The notes beneath the pieces were generated by a model. That model saw only the letters and a list, made by a program, of their open reading frames with translations, was not told where the DNA came from and searched no databases. From Laguncularia racemosa (Eukaryota; Streptophyta; Magnoliopsida; Myrtales; Combretaceae), in NCBI GenBank assembly GCA_037954665.1, contig JBBMOL010000206.1, positions 1,116,001 through 1,180,000 on the forward strand: a stretch of 64,000 nucleotides of DNA, in the 5' to 3' direction. Shown piece by piece: positions 10,591-21,889 of this stretch. Position 1 is the stretch's first letter; every line of letters begins with the position of its first letter. The position numbers were made by a program, and so were the translations under genes.

Positions 10591-11431
10591 TGAAACGAAC
10601 CACGCCAACCCGTGACGAAACCCAATACCAATATGTTCGGAAATTCGTTGCCTAAGACGCCCAAACACCTAAAGTGGAAAACCGTGACCCGTTGTCTATA
10701 AGCGAGACAAGAACTTTGGTATAAAAGTGGAGACACCACAATCGGGATGGAAAACCGATTGATAAGCCAGGATGAACGCCACGGAAATCAATCCGATAAG
10801 TTCGAATTAAGTTCTTGAAGAACCAAGAGAGGTTCCTCTCCAAAGTGTTTAATGTTCAATGATGTCTAATCTCCAATGTTCTAAACCCTAGGAGCTTTTA
10901 TACTAGGGTTACAATTTGTGTAAAAACAAGTCCAAAACGACGTAGTTTAGTTAAGTGACATAAAAACGCGAAATAGAAAAAGTTGGCCGACAGGGGATAC
11001 ACGGCCTGTGTACACGCCCGTGTACTTTGGCCGTGTACTTCTCTGTGCAACTTCTGGCAACATACACGCCCGTGTACTTTGACCGTGTATCTTTCTGTGC
11101 AACTTCTGGCAACATACACGCCCGTGTACTTTAGCCGTGTATCTGTCTGTGGATTTGCTTGACTCCATATACGGTCGTGCCTTGAAAATACACGCCCTCT
11201 TCAACCCGTGTCCAGTATAACTTGTACAAAAGCAAGGGTCTTCCAATGGTTGTTCCAATCCGTTCCAACTTCATGATTGCTCCAATCCTTTCCGGCTTCA
11301 TGGACAACCTTTATCAACTCGTTAAGTGCTTCCATGAATCATTTTGCTCGATTTTTATGATCGGTCCAGGCGGCACTTCAAGAGGATCCACATTTCTTCT
11401 TCCGGCTTGGCTCTCATCCCGGATCTCATCA
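10591..11431 (-). repeat. 3' LTR of C1
   Basis: Its minus-strand start TGATGAGATCC follows the polypurine tract directly; its end is TTCGTTTCA. TATA (TTTTATA on plus) is at 10896-10902. The CACGGCCGTG minisatellite occupies about 10999-11205. Confidence 0.92.
10999..11205 (-). repeat. CACGGCCGTG minisatellite in C1 3' LTR
   Basis: A unit of about 53 bp (a TACACGCCCGTGTACTTTGG-like half, then CCGTGTA plus a TCTGTGCAACTTCTGGCAACA spacer variant) is repeated about three times. Single palindromes lie at each side. It lies upstream of the TATA box in element orientation. Confidence 0.88.
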
Positions 11432-14400
11432 TTCCCCTCCTCTTGAAAAGGATTTGTCCTCAAATCATTTCCTGCATCAAATGGACTCAGATCAGTAACA
11501 TTAAACGTGACACTTACTGGATACTTACCTGGTATATCTTTCTTGTATGCTATATCATGGATGTATTCAAGAATTTGAATTGGTCCATCGCCTCTAGGAA
11601 GTAATTTAGATCTACGATGTACGGGAATTTGCACTTTGCGCATGTAAACCCAAATCCAATCTCCAGGTTCAAAAACAACTTGTTGACAACCCTTGTTGGC
11701 TTGTTTCACATACTGCTCCGCTCTTCGCTCAATATTTAGTTTTCTCACGAAATCTGTCTTAAAATCAGCTTTAAAACTCACAAACTTGTTAAATGGAAAT
11801 GACAATAAATAATTAGGATTCAGTAGGTTAAAACCAAACAAAATCTCAAATGGTGAACAATGAATAATGCTATTTAAAGCCCTATTACATGCAAACTCCT
11901 CAAATGGTAGGCAATCCTTCTAAGTCCTAATGTTCTTCTCTATGATTGCCCCTAACAATTGAATTAATGTCCTGTTAACCACATGAATTTGCCCATCAGT
12001 TTGTGGGTGACAGATAGTCGAAAACATTAGTTTAGTTCCCCACTTTTCCCACAATACTCTCCAACAATGACTCGAAATCTTTACATCCCGATCTCTAACA
12101 ATGCTACTAGGTATACCATGTGGACGTACTACCTCTCTAAAGAACAAATCAACAATATGTATAGCATCATCAGTTTTATGATAAGGAATGAAATGAACCA
12201 TTTTAGAAATCCTATTCACAACCACAAATTTAGAATCTCAACCATGCTTAGGCTTAGATAATCCTAACAAAAAATCTATGGAAATATCTATCCAAGGCTC
12301 ATGAGGAATGACACTATACTCATATAACCAATCTAAGAAATCATCTAAACAAGGAATAGTATGACGATACTTTACCGTGATGTTGTTGCTGGCACGGCAG
12401 TCAACACGCATTCTCCATGTCCCATCCTTCTTAGGCACCAAAATCACAAGCACTGCACATGGACTCATGCTCTCCCTCACGTACCCCTTCTCCATCAATT
12501 CTTCAACCTGCCTTTGGAGTTCCTTTGCTTCCTCCGGGGTGTTCCTGTAAGCTGGCTTGTTTGGAATTGATGCTTCGGGTACAAGGTCAATCTGGTGCTC
12601 AATACCATGAACAGGTGGTAATCCCTTTGGAATCTCCTCAAGAAAGACATCTTCAAAGTCCTGCACAAAAGACACAACCACACTAGGCAAAGAGTTAGAT
12701 AATTCGTTAGTAGTCAAACATGTTTCCTTAAAAACCAGAAACAACATAGGTTGCTTCATCACTAACGCTCTGCTCACTACACTCGCTCTTGCCACACAAC
12801 TCTCCTTTTGCAAGGCTGCCCTCTCCTTTTCACTCACCACCAAAGTTGATTCCCCTTCAACTTGGCCTCTCACACACTTTCCAGCCTTCCTCTCCTTTTC
12901 CTTTTGATCTTGACTTTTATATTCCTTTTTCTTCTCATTGTCTTTTGCTCTCTCACTCTCACTCTGCTTTTCACTCACCTTGTGTTTTGCAAATGACTGT
13001 TGTAGCTGCAACTGATCCTCATACACTTGTTTAGGTGTTAAAGGTTTAAGATTAAAGCTTTTCCCTTGGTGAACAAGCGTATACTTGTTAGAAAAGCCAT
13101 CATGAACAACCTTCCTATCAAATTGCCATGGCCTCCCCAACAACACATGACATGCTTGCATTGGCACTACATCGCATAACACCTTATCCTCATACCTACC
13201 AATGCGAAAACCAATCAAGGCTTGCTTACTCACCTTAGTCTCACCACTATCATTCAACCACTGCAATTTATATGGACTAGGGTGTCTAACAGTTTTGAGC
13301 CCCAGCCTCTCAACAATAAAATTGCTCACTACATTGGTGCAACTTCCCCCATCAATAATCAAACTACAAATGTGATCTCCTAGATAACATCTAGTATGAA
13401 ATATATTTTCTCTTTGCACCTCTTCTTCTTCCTTCACCTGCACATTCAAAGCTCTCTTCACTACCGCCACTAGCCTTCCCATTGCAGGCTCCTCATCATC
13501 ACTAGCATCCTCTAATGGTGGCATATCATCTTCTTCACTATCCCCCTCAGTCTCATACTCACCATCATCACGCAAAATCATCACACGCCTATTTCGACAT
13601 TGACTAGCAATATGGCCTCTACCTTGACATTTAAAGCATCTAATGTCACGATTTCTAGAAGTAGAAGATTCAGGATTACCTTGATTACCAGAAGTAGAAC
13701 CCGCTTGCCTCAGCTCTCCTTTTGGTTTAGTGGGTAAAGGCTTTTCTTCTTTCTTCCATTGATTAGTCTTCCAAGTGGATGAACCATTACCCTGTTGAAA
13801 TCGTGCACTACTACTACCCTTCCGCTTGTGCTGGTTCTCAACCTTTATAGCCATGTGAACCATATCCTCCAATTCTACATAATGCTGCAATTCAACCACA
13901 TTTTGGATTTCTCTGTTTAACCCAGCAAGGAATCTAGCCATTGTAGCCTCTCTATCCTCTTCTACATTCGCCCTAATCATAGTGACTTCCATCTCCTTGA
14001 AATACTCATCCACACTTCGGCTTCCCTGCCTCAGAGTTTGCAACTTGTTGTGCAATTCACGATAGTAATACGTAGGTATAAACCGCTTTCTCATCACTCT
14101 CTTCATCTCTTCCCAAGACTCAATAGGTGGCTCGCCACTCCTTCTTCTATTCAAAATTAATTGATCCCACCACACGATAGCATAATCTGAAAATTCAATG
14201 ACAGCAAGTTTCACCTTCTTTCTCCCACTATAGTTGTGACAATCAAACACCATCTCCACCTTTTTCTCCCATTCTAAATACGCCTCGGGATCATTCTTCC
14301 CTTGGAACGGAGGAATCTTCATCTTTATGCTACTCAATTGATCATCCTCTCTATTCCTATCTCCTCTATCTTCCCATTCTCTAGTTCCTCTATTTCGACC

Positions 14401-14667
14401 ACTATAACCTCTACAACTCCTAACAGAAGGCTCATACAAATCATCATCCGTCATTTCATCTCCACCCCTCGGTACTCTCCTAGAACGACTCTCCCTCTTA
14501 CGCCCTTGGAATACATTTGTGGATTGCTCTAGTCTTTACTCTACCGTCTCATGAATTTGTTCCATTCCCTCTTGGAACATCCTCTTCATTTCTCCCCTCA
14601 ATGCTTCAATTACTAACCTAGCATCAAACCTTCCCCTCTCACCTTCCGGAGAATGTTGCCTCGACAT
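11314..14667 (-). pseudogene. Gag-protease-(RT start)-integrase polyprotein of C1, internally deleted, three stops
   Basis: One reading frame spans about 1,118 codons from MSRQHSPEGE (14667) to the stop at 11314, broken only by stops at 14536, 12238 and 11920. In order: Gag ([20 protein letters not shown] region), CCHC knuckle C-F-K-C-x4-H-x4-C, and a protease core [13 protein letters not shown] with D-G-G. Then comes the N-terminal reverse-transcriptase part up to a [20 protein letters not shown] stretch. There the frame passes directly into integrase ([12 protein letters not shown]). The RT palm, RNase H and the integrase zinc finger are deleted in frame. Integrase keeps two Asp, but the catalytic Glu position reads His (GQIHVVN, codon 11983-11985). 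The C-terminal FEPGDWIWVYMRK and DLRTNPFQEEGND follow, and the frame enters the LTR. Confidence 0.9.
11432..11444 (-). other. Polypurine tract of C1
   Basis: The minus strand reads AAGAGGAGGGGAA immediately before the 3' LTR start TGATGAG. It is also translated, as part of the pol end. Confidence 0.85.
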
Positions 14668-15165
14668 AGTTCCTGCAGAAAAGATTAGTACAACACAGAT
14701 ATATATATGATCAAACCTCACGATACACTCCCTTACATGTTTCGCTCAAATGATGATATCACATAATCACTCGTGTATTCTCACAAACAACGATGATATC
14801 ACTCACCAATTTCCTCTTCTCAATTCTCTTGGAACTAACCCGAACTACACCAATTTCCTTCCGTAGAATTCAAAACCAACTCTAGGGTTCGTAAAATTTT
14901 CCTCTATTTTTCTATCCGAATTATTTTTTTTTTGTCTCTGTTTTTGGCTTTGATCACGTTTCTCTTTTCTTTTCTTTTCCCTTTTTTTTTTTTTTTGGTT
15001 GTGATTTTTACTCTTTTTTTTTTTTTTACAATCGACTAGTAAATACTACACTATCAAAAGACAATTAATATTGCGGAATTGAACACAATAATTGATATGA
15101 ACGATTGGAGTTAGGGTTTTTGATATTACCTTCCTCAACCGAACTTGATGTTTCAACAAACCTAA
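14668..15165 (-). other. Leader of C1
   Basis: About 500 bp between primer site and gag start. It contains long T runs on the plus strand (14930-15030) and no gene. Confidence 0.75.
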
Positions 15166-15177
15166 GCTCTGATACCA
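15166..15177 (-). other. Primer binding site of C1
   Basis: The plus strand GCTCTGATACCA is the complement of TGGTATCAGAGC, three bases from the LTR edge at 15181. Confidence 0.92.
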
Positions 15178-15180
15178 AAC

Positions 15181-16022
15181 TGATACGAACCACGCCAACC
15201 CGTGATGAAACCCAATACCAATACGTTCGGAAATTCGTTGCCTAAGACGCCCAAACACCTAAAGTGGAAAACCGCGACCCGTTGTCTATAAGCGAGACAA
15301 GAACCTTGGTATAAAAGTGAAGACGCCACAATCGGGATGGAAAACCGATTGATAAGCCGGGATGAACGCCACGGAAATCAATCCGATAAGTTCAAATTAA
15401 GTTCTTGAAGAACCAAGAGAGGTGCCTCTCCAAAGTGTTTAATGTTCAATGATGTCTAATCTCCAATGTTCTAAACCCTAGGAGCTTTTATACTAGGGTT
15501 ACAATTTGTGTAAAAACAAGTCCAAAACGACGTAGTTTAGTTAAGTGACATAAAAACGCGAAACAGAAAAAGCTGGCCGACAGGGGATACACGACCTGTG
15601 TACATGCCCGTGTACTTTGGCCGTGTACTTCTCTGTGCAACTTCTGGCAACATACACGCCCGTGTACTTTGACCGTGTATCTTTCTGTGCAACTTCTGGC
15701 AACATACACGCCCGTGTACTTTAGCCGTGTATCTGTCTGTGGATTTGCTTGACTCCATACACGGTCGTGCCTTGAAAATACACGCCCTCTTCAACCCGTG
15801 TCCAGTATAACTTGTACAAAAGCAAGGGTCTTCCAATGGTTGTTCCAATCCGTTCCAACTTCATGATTGCTCCAATCCTTTCCGGCTTCATGGACAACCT
15901 TTATCAACTCGTTAAGTGCTTCCATGAATCATTTTGCTCGATTTCTTATGATCGGTCCAGGCGGCACTTCAAGAGGATCCACATTTCTTCTTCCGGCTTG
16001 GCTCTCATCCCGGATCTCATCA
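15181..16022 (-). repeat. 5' LTR of C1
   Basis: The plus strand runs TGATACGAACC to GGATCTCATCA, followed by TSD CATAA. TATAAAA (minus) is at 15486-15492. The minisatellite is at about 15588-15795, on the 5' side of the TATA box in element orientation. Confidence 0.93.
15588..15795 (-). repeat. CACGGCCGTG minisatellite in C1 5' LTR
   Basis: Copy of the array at 10999-11205, with a few point differences. Confidence 0.88.
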
Positions 16023-16408
16023 CATAATAAGAGGACATTTAGGCATTTCCATTAAAACCCCTTTTTTTAAACTTATTTATTAGTAGAGTTAATGCAAATG
16101 ATATGAAAAAAATTATAAACATAAATGCATATAAAAAAATCATTATATTACATCTAACTACCAATTTTAAGTATCACTTGAAAATTAATTATAGTTATGT
16201 GTTTAGATATATCATCATAAATTATACTTGACTAACATCTAATCATAAATATTGACTAGTTATATTTGTTTACTTCTACATACATTAATTTGAGAAACCA
16301 TTGCTAAACTATTATTGTAACCAATTGAATTTATCTAGTGAATTACCATGTAGCATATGCTAACACGTAATAGAAGACAAAACATTGAAACCCTAATGTA
16401 CTTTCTCA

Positions 16409-16640
16409 AGCCTTAAGAAAAAGAGAAATAGTGACAGTTTAAGCAACAAAAATTTTCCAAACTTGATCATTCTAAAGACCAACAAGGGTTGCATTTCTAA
16501 AATTTGTAGCGACTCCATCAATGAGCATCTCATTGCACCTTTCCCCAACCTACACAAGTTCACGACAACAAGTGGATGTAGGATCTACAAAACATGCCCA
16601 AAAAATCCTTTTGAAGACTTCCAACCCTCATTTTCTAGAC
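16409..16640 (-). pseudogene. Truncated relic of the prolamin-like gene, copy 1
   Basis: On the minus strand the C-terminal half of the gene is recognisable. It has the S-R-K segment, a FWACFVDPTSTCC-like block, V-G-E-R-C, R-N-A-T-L-V and N-D-Q-V-W-K-I. There are in-frame stops after SRK, after REL-V and in the later part. The signal peptide and first half are absent. The same truncation is seen in copy 2 (56981-57210), so the relic predates the block duplication. Confidence 0.85.
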
Positions 16641-16978
16641 AACAACGATGACTAATTTAATTGAAATGAAAAGCTAAACATGAATAGTAAAGCTATCAAA
16701 ATTTATATAACAAAATAGTTCACACAAGCTGCAAATTTTAATTAGCCTTTATAAATTAATTACAGTTATGTGGTTTGATATATCATCTTAAATTATATTT
16801 GATTAACATCTAATTGGTAAGTTTGACAAGTTATATTTGTTTAGCTATGCTTACATTGATTTGAGAAATCATTGCTCAACTATTTCTAAAAACTTATTAA
16901 ATTCATCTAGTAAATTACCACATCAGTAAATAATAACATGTAATATATTACCAAAAGTTGGAACCCGAATGTGCTTTC

Positions 16979-17395
16979 TTAAGCCTTAGGAGAAGGAGAA
17001 GGAGAAAGAGTAGCAGTTCTTGTAGCACAAATTTTCCACACTTGATCGTTCCTATGAACAATAAGAGTTGCATTTCTAAGCTTTGAAGCGATTCGGTGAA
17101 CAAGCACATCATTGCATGTTTCCCCTACATGCATGAGTTCATGGCAACAAGTAGAGGTAGGATCCCTAAAACCTACCCAAAAAATGCTTTTGAAGAGTTC
17201 GATCCCACATTTTCTAGACATGTGCTTAATACATTCTATAAGATAAGGTGCAAGTGCGGCTTGCCTTGAAAAGGGTAGCTCAATAGGCTCGATTGCATAA
17301 CTACTATCACCATAGTCTTTAGGGATATGTTGAGTGCAAGAAACCATTGTCAAAACATTGGCTACAAGCAAAAGAATCATCACAATGCTTGGCAT
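16979..17395 (-). CDS. Small secreted prolamin-like (ECA1 gametogenesis-related type) protein, intact
   Basis: 138 residues, single exon. Residues 1-20 (MPSIVMILLLVANVLTMVSC) form a hydrophobic signal peptide. The mature part carries six cysteines at 55, 63, 83, 84, 94 and 123, pattern C-x7-C-x19-CC-x9-C-x28-C. The CC pair, the following V-G-x-x-C and a late W-x-I-C fit the plant prolamin-like domain found in egg-cell-secreted and ECA1-related peptides. Those families act in plant reproduction, but no specific role can be claimed here. Codons 129-138 are Ser/Pro-rich. The ATG at 17395 is the only one giving a signal peptide, and a TATA box lies about 75 bp upstream. It is the only fully open member of the four related sequences in the window. 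It could still be silent, lying between retroelements. Confidence 0.82.
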   Translation of the reverse strand: MPSIVMILLLVANVLTMVSCTQHIPKDYGDSSYAIEPIELPFSRQAALAPYLIECIKHMSRKCGIELFKSIFWVGFRDPTSTCCHELMHVGETCNDVLVHRIASKLRNATLIVHRNDQVWKICATRTATLSPSPSPKA

Positions 17396-17469
17396 TTTAT
17401 TTGGTCCTACTATGGTAAATTATTGGAATTTAATCTTTAGATGTTGATGAGAAGATGATTGTTCATGTA

Positions 17470-17477
17470 TATTTATA
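17470..17477 (-). promoter_or_regulatory. TATA box of the prolamin-like gene
   Basis: TATAAATA on the minus strand, about 75 bp before the ATG. It is conserved at 58037-58044 in copy 2. No other promoter element is claimed. Confidence 0.6.
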
Positions 17478-18000
17478 CGGACAAGTTAACAAGAAAGTAT
17501 TTCTGTTCATCTGCATTAAATGAAGTGAGTTTCATTGTTTGCTAATTAAATATCTTAGGTTTCAAATGGTTCCTAAAATATCATTTTCCAACAACAATAA
17601 ATTCCTTCAACATATTTTGTGCTAACGTCAAGAGGTTATATACAATGAAGTTTGTAAAACCAGTCCCTTTTTTCTTCCTTTTCATCAAGTTTATTTTTGT
17701 TCTCTTTTTGTTTTCTCATTTGTCTTACTCATATTAGCCATTTCTTAAAACAAAATAGAAAATATTTACATGAATGCACCTCAATAGTTTTACTTAACTT
17801 CTTTGGCATTTAAAAACAATCGTTGAGAAAAAATATCTAATGTGTACATTGTAAGACTATAGAAGCCACATAGTGGAATAAACCGAAAATAATAAAGTAG
17901 TTTAGGTTAGGGAAAGAAATGCTCATGTTGGGATGATAATGTTATTATTTTTCTCCACATGCACGCTTGTGCATTACCTTATTTTCATTCTTCAAATAAT

Positions 18001-19966
18001 ATCCTACCTTGCATTTCTAAATTTCTAATATTTATGGACCTACCTTAAAATGCAAGACGCTGTTTTTGCTATATCATAGTTCAGCAATTCATATTTTACC
18101 AATAAATTCTTTCAATTGCCAAAGCATACGTTTTATCTCACAAACTATTGAAGGGTGATTCTAGTAAACCAATAAAGTTTCTTCAATTTGGCACTTTTTA
18201 CCTTCCTATACATCATGTTATCTGCTTCAAGTAAGGATACTAAATTTAATCAGTTTAAAGGTCATTAATTTTGAAAGGTTTCTATCTATTAAGGTAGTTT
18301 CAATACATTATACTTGTTCTCTTTCATTTTAGCACACAACTTGCAAGTGCATGTCTACCTAGAACATTTGGTACTTTTTCTTGAGTATACTATGATGGTC
18401 AAACTATTGTTGTACCACTCCCTACTTTGTAAGCATTAGTGGATGTTGCAACCATGTTACAAATACAAAGAAGATGATAAATATTTAAGTAGATAAATTC
18501 ATATGGCATTGGTTGAGAAATTTACTTTTTTCCTTATGGGATATTTGTCACTTTTTAAATAGAGCAAATACATGAATTTATAAAACATTCCAAAATAACT
18601 CTTTCATACTTTAGATGTCTAAGACTACTCCATCTGCTATCATTTCCCAAAATAGTCTTTATAATTGCAATTTCCTTTTTTTGTTTATTTATTTATCTTT
18701 ATATTTTTAGAAGCCATTGAAGCCACTATATCCCCTTTAATATTATAGATGGACTGATTGAAACAGTGTGTGGAGTTTAATGCATAAACAAAACAAGGGT
18801 GTTAAGGGAATCATATCATGGTGAGAATAACTAGTAATATTGTAAAGGTGTGCTAAGGATGCAAAACTTAGAAATAAATAGATCGTATTTCATTTTAAAT
18901 TATATATATTATGTAGTATGACTTTATTTTTAAGCTTTATTCAACTAGATTTAATTTCTTATTTTGGGGATTTATTTAGAGTGGTAGTTAATTTGCTTGA
19001 AAAGTATAATATGAGGAATATCTCAATAAGGTGGATATAGCTTGTATCCTCACAATGTTTCATTATTACAAGAGCTTGTAGGATTAGTAGCTAGTCATCA
19101 AATACCATAGAATAGCTCATGGGATGCTGGAAGGTCTTTATGAGTTAAGAGTTGAGAATATTCAAGAGCATGGATTATTTAAGTGATTTGCTAGAGTTTA
19201 TTACGTATTTTGTTAATTTAATAGTAGGTACTTAGACTGCTAATATTGTTATTATAATCATTATGTTATTTTTATTGTAGGTCCCACATCTTGAATTAAT
19301 GTAATGGTATTATTTATGAATTTATGCAGTTGTCTTCTTAATCTTTTACTATATAGAACAGAGATTCTAACCGATGTAACTTTACGTAATAATACCTTAT
19401 ATGCTATAGTGCATAACATTGAATAACATGGTAGTTATTCTTTGATTTTCATGCCTTGCATTATGGACTATTAAAATAGGGGTACCCAAGTGGTGTGACA
19501 TTTGCCACTTTTAAAACCTCAATGTGTGCTCTCTTGGTTGCTGATGGTACCTTTTTTTTTTTTTTCTATAGCCTTAATGTGTGCTCTTGAGCTCACTCAT
19601 GGTAATTTTATCCCAAACCTAAGTGTGTGTTCATGAGGTTACCAAAGGTAATTATATCAAAATTGATTTCATTAGGGAATGTTGTCAGACCATCCTTTAA
19701 TTAAGCCATATGTGCCAGTATTGACCAATTAATCCATGGTGTATATCCTAGTGTCCATATCACTTGGTTTATTCCATGTGGCATTGTTGATTGATTAACT
19801 GATGGTAGATGCCCCAACATGGTAGTTGCCTTAATTAACTAATGGTGGATGCCCCAATTTCTTTCTTGACATCGAGTAAGCATTTAGTTTTTCTATGGGA
19901 CCATAATCTCAAATAGCCCCCTAGGTAAGGTGAGGTGCTACGTACGAGTAAGTATCAAGGTCAAGC
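18001..19966. other. Unassigned AT-rich intergenic DNA
   Basis: No ORF, LTR end or RNA gene recognised. 19480-19860 has diverged internal repeats (AATGTGTGCTCT twice; a TGGTAGATGCCCCAA word twice), suggesting an old repeat relic. Confidence 0.5.
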
Positions 19967-20116
19967 TAATGAAGTTCACACTAGGAGGATAGGTCCAAGG
20001 ATGATGAAAGACAAGATAAAGCGATTGGATCAAGGAGAACGACCTTATTTAAAGTGCGGATCACGAAGGTGGAAGTCAAGGAAGGAATTTAAGGCTGACA
20101 GCTTCAAAATTACTAA

Positions 20117-20320
20117 AGGCCGCCGGCCTAAATGGTCGACTTTAGAGAAGGCGACCAACCTAAATGGCCGGCGTAAAATACATGCCAGGCCGACTAGTAA
20201 GTCGCCAGCCTAAGTGGCTGGCTTACATTTCTTTTTAGGCTAGCTGGACTTTAAATCAAAGCCGCTGGCTGTGCATCATTTGTAGGCCAGCTTTAGATAA
20301 TTTTAGGCCACCAGCTTTTA
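20117..20320 (+). repeat. GGCCGCCGGCCTAAATGG-type palindromic minisatellite in F U3
   Basis: Degenerate inverted words such as GGCCGCCGGCC, GGCCGGCG and GCCAGCCTAAGTGGCTGGC recur every 20-40 bp just before the TATA box. It occupies the place held by CACGGCCGTG arrays in C1 and the solo LTR. Confidence 0.72.
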
Positions 20321-20390
20321 TTGTGTTTTCCTTTAATCGCATTAGGGTTTGCATGTCGTTTTAACTTTATTTAAGGAGATTATAAATAGT

Positions 20391-20398
20391 CCCCTTAG
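20391..20398 (+). promoter_or_regulatory. TATA box of F 5' LTR
   Basis: TATAAATA between the GC-rich array and the conserved R/U5 segment. Confidence 0.65.
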
Positions 20399-20666
20399 AC
20401 TCCATTGCAGATACTTTTTTGACATTATTGAAATACAAACACTCTTCTTCTGTTCTTGAAGAACTTAAGCTTATTGGCATTATCCCATAGCATTCATACC
20501 TTATCAATCAGTCTTCCATCTCGATTGTGGCATATACACCATACCAAGGTTCTTACTTCACTATAAGCAATGGGTCGTGGTTTTCCCTTTGTTTTTGATT
20601 GATTGTCGGTTGTTCAATCCAATTCAATTTCGAGTTTTGCCACATGTTAACAGAGTTCACATCATT

Positions 20667-20678
20667 TGGTATTAAGGC
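20667..20678 (+). other. Primer site of F, variant
   Basis: TGGTATTAAGGC, a two- to three-base variant of the iMet site, two bases after the LTR end. 20679-21256 is leader with A runs and no gene. Confidence 0.7.
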
Positions 20679-21256
20679 AATCAAGTTGGTTAGGAATTGC
20701 CTATCTTGAATCCAATTTGTAGATCAAGGGTTAAAATTAAAAAAAAAAAGGAAATTCATATAAAAAAGAGAAGTTTGACTCTTTGTGTATTTATTGATCT
20801 TATTAGACATGTTATAGCAGTTACTATATGCATTCATTGATCCACATTTTAATTCTTTTTTTAATAGAAAAAAAAGGAAAATTCGTATGAAAAAATATTT
20901 TTAGGATTCTTGGCAATTGTTGTGTTCAAGACTCGAAAATCATAATTGCATTGACTGAATTACTGAGGAAATTATAGTGACTTGTTGATTATTGATTCCA
21001 TCAATAAGGACTTTGTTTGAACTAACGGGAAAAACTTTGATTTGTTGGTTAGTTCTAGAATAACAGAAGGAGAAATTGCAAGTGGTTAAAGGTAAGAGTG
21101 GTGAGACTATTAGAGTGTGTAAAAGCCAATTGAATATTGTGAGCTATAAAATATGAGTGATTAGAGCAATTCATTGATTGAGCAGAAAACATGTGAGGGA
21201 GTGATTCAGTGAGGATCTGTTTTTTCTATTGTCATCTTTGTTTTTGTTGTAGAAAT

Positions 21257-21495
21257 ATGTCTAATAGAAATTCTCCTGATAGTGTGATGGGGGGTATTGA
21301 TACGAAATTGATCATGGAAACTCTGACTGTTGAGATGAGGAGAATGTTTAAAGTAGAGATGAATCAATTTCAGGAATAGATGGAGTAGAATTTTGAGCAA
21401 TCCCAGATTGCTTCTACTGGGCATAGAAGGGATAAAATGCCAAGAAGGGTAATGCACATGGAGGAAGATGAATGGGGTAGAGAAGAATCTGCAGT
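21257..21495 (+). pseudogene. Gag N-terminus of F, cut by insertion P
   Basis: The frame starts MSNRNSPDSVMGG and includes METLTVEMRRMFKVEMNQFQ. Stops TAG at about 21378 and 21390 follow. It ends DEWGREESAV at the P boundary and resumes at 48373 with AEPDQDSFMSYRRN. The coiled-coil-like N-terminus resembles the start of the C1 Gag (EALRGEMKRMFQEGMEQ). Confidence 0.75.
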
Positions 21496-21889
21496 TGTGC
21501 AAAACCCTAAAATTTCAAAAAATTATATAAACAATTAAAGAAAATAAATAGAAGAATAAATCATTCGAAACATAATTTTTAAACAATATTAGGTTAAATA
21601 ATGAAATGAATTTAAATTATAGATCTAGGAATTGTAAATGAAAATTCTGAGCAAAAATTAATGTTCAAAATAATCAAATTAATCTACACGTAAGTTTTCG
21701 TAATAAATTATAAAAAAAAAAAATTAAAGATCGTTGTATGCATGTGGAAAACGTAATATAATGTAATATAAGAATATATATATACACAAAAATACAATAA
21801 AAAAATGGGTCAGATCGCATCTGACTGGATGCGACAGTAGCCGGTTCGGTCAGCCCCCTCTCCCCTGACCACAGCAGCACCAAACCGTC

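Larger units (their letters stand above)
10591..16022 (-). mobile_element. Element C1: family-A (probably CRM-like) Gypsy element, TSD CATAA
   Basis: LTRs of 841 bp (10591-11431) and 842 bp (15181-16022) differ at roughly fifteen positions by eye, so the insertion is fairly recent. The TSD CATAA is at 10586-10590 and 16023-16027. Minus-strand order is 5' LTR, iMet primer site, leader, gag, protease, start of reverse transcriptase, integrase, polypurine tract, 3' LTR. Gene-block copy 2 (around 56510-56525) is the equivalent unoccupied site. Assignment to the CRM clade rests on the pol frame running into the 3' LTR and the Gag sequence style; it is inference. Confidence 0.93.
16028..18000. repeat. 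Gene-block copy 1, proximal part
   Basis: It aligns end to end with about 56521-58570. It contains a truncated prolamin-like relic, the intact gene 16979-17395 and its upstream region. The 3' flanks of relic and gene (16160-16405 and 16740-16980) also resemble each other, showing an earlier local tandem duplication with a unit of about 570 bp. Similarity stops near 18000 and 58570. 16028-16408 holds no gene. Confidence 0.88.
19967..20664 (+). repeat. 5' LTR of F (family A2, 698 bp)
   Basis: Its R/U5 part (CTTGAAGAACTTAAGCTTAT..., CCATACCAAGGTTCTTACTT) matches the family-A LTRs. Its U3 differs and holds a GGCCGCCGGCC-type minisatellite (20117-20320) before TATAAATA at 20391-20398. Confidence 0.82.

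Noticed and set aside
10999..11205. Regularly spaced palindromes resembling a CRISPR array
   Set aside because: Repeats are degenerate, spacers are themselves repeated, and the array lies inside an LTR of a plant retroelement.
16463..16651. Plus-strand 62-codon frame
   Set aside because: It is the antisense of the prolamin-like relic.
19935..20213. Basic 92-codon plus frame
   Set aside because: It lies over the F 5' LTR and its minisatellite; the matching 3' LTR does not keep it.
21496..21500. A clean TSD for P
   Set aside because: GCAGT (left) and GCTGA (right) agree at only three bases; I cannot claim it.
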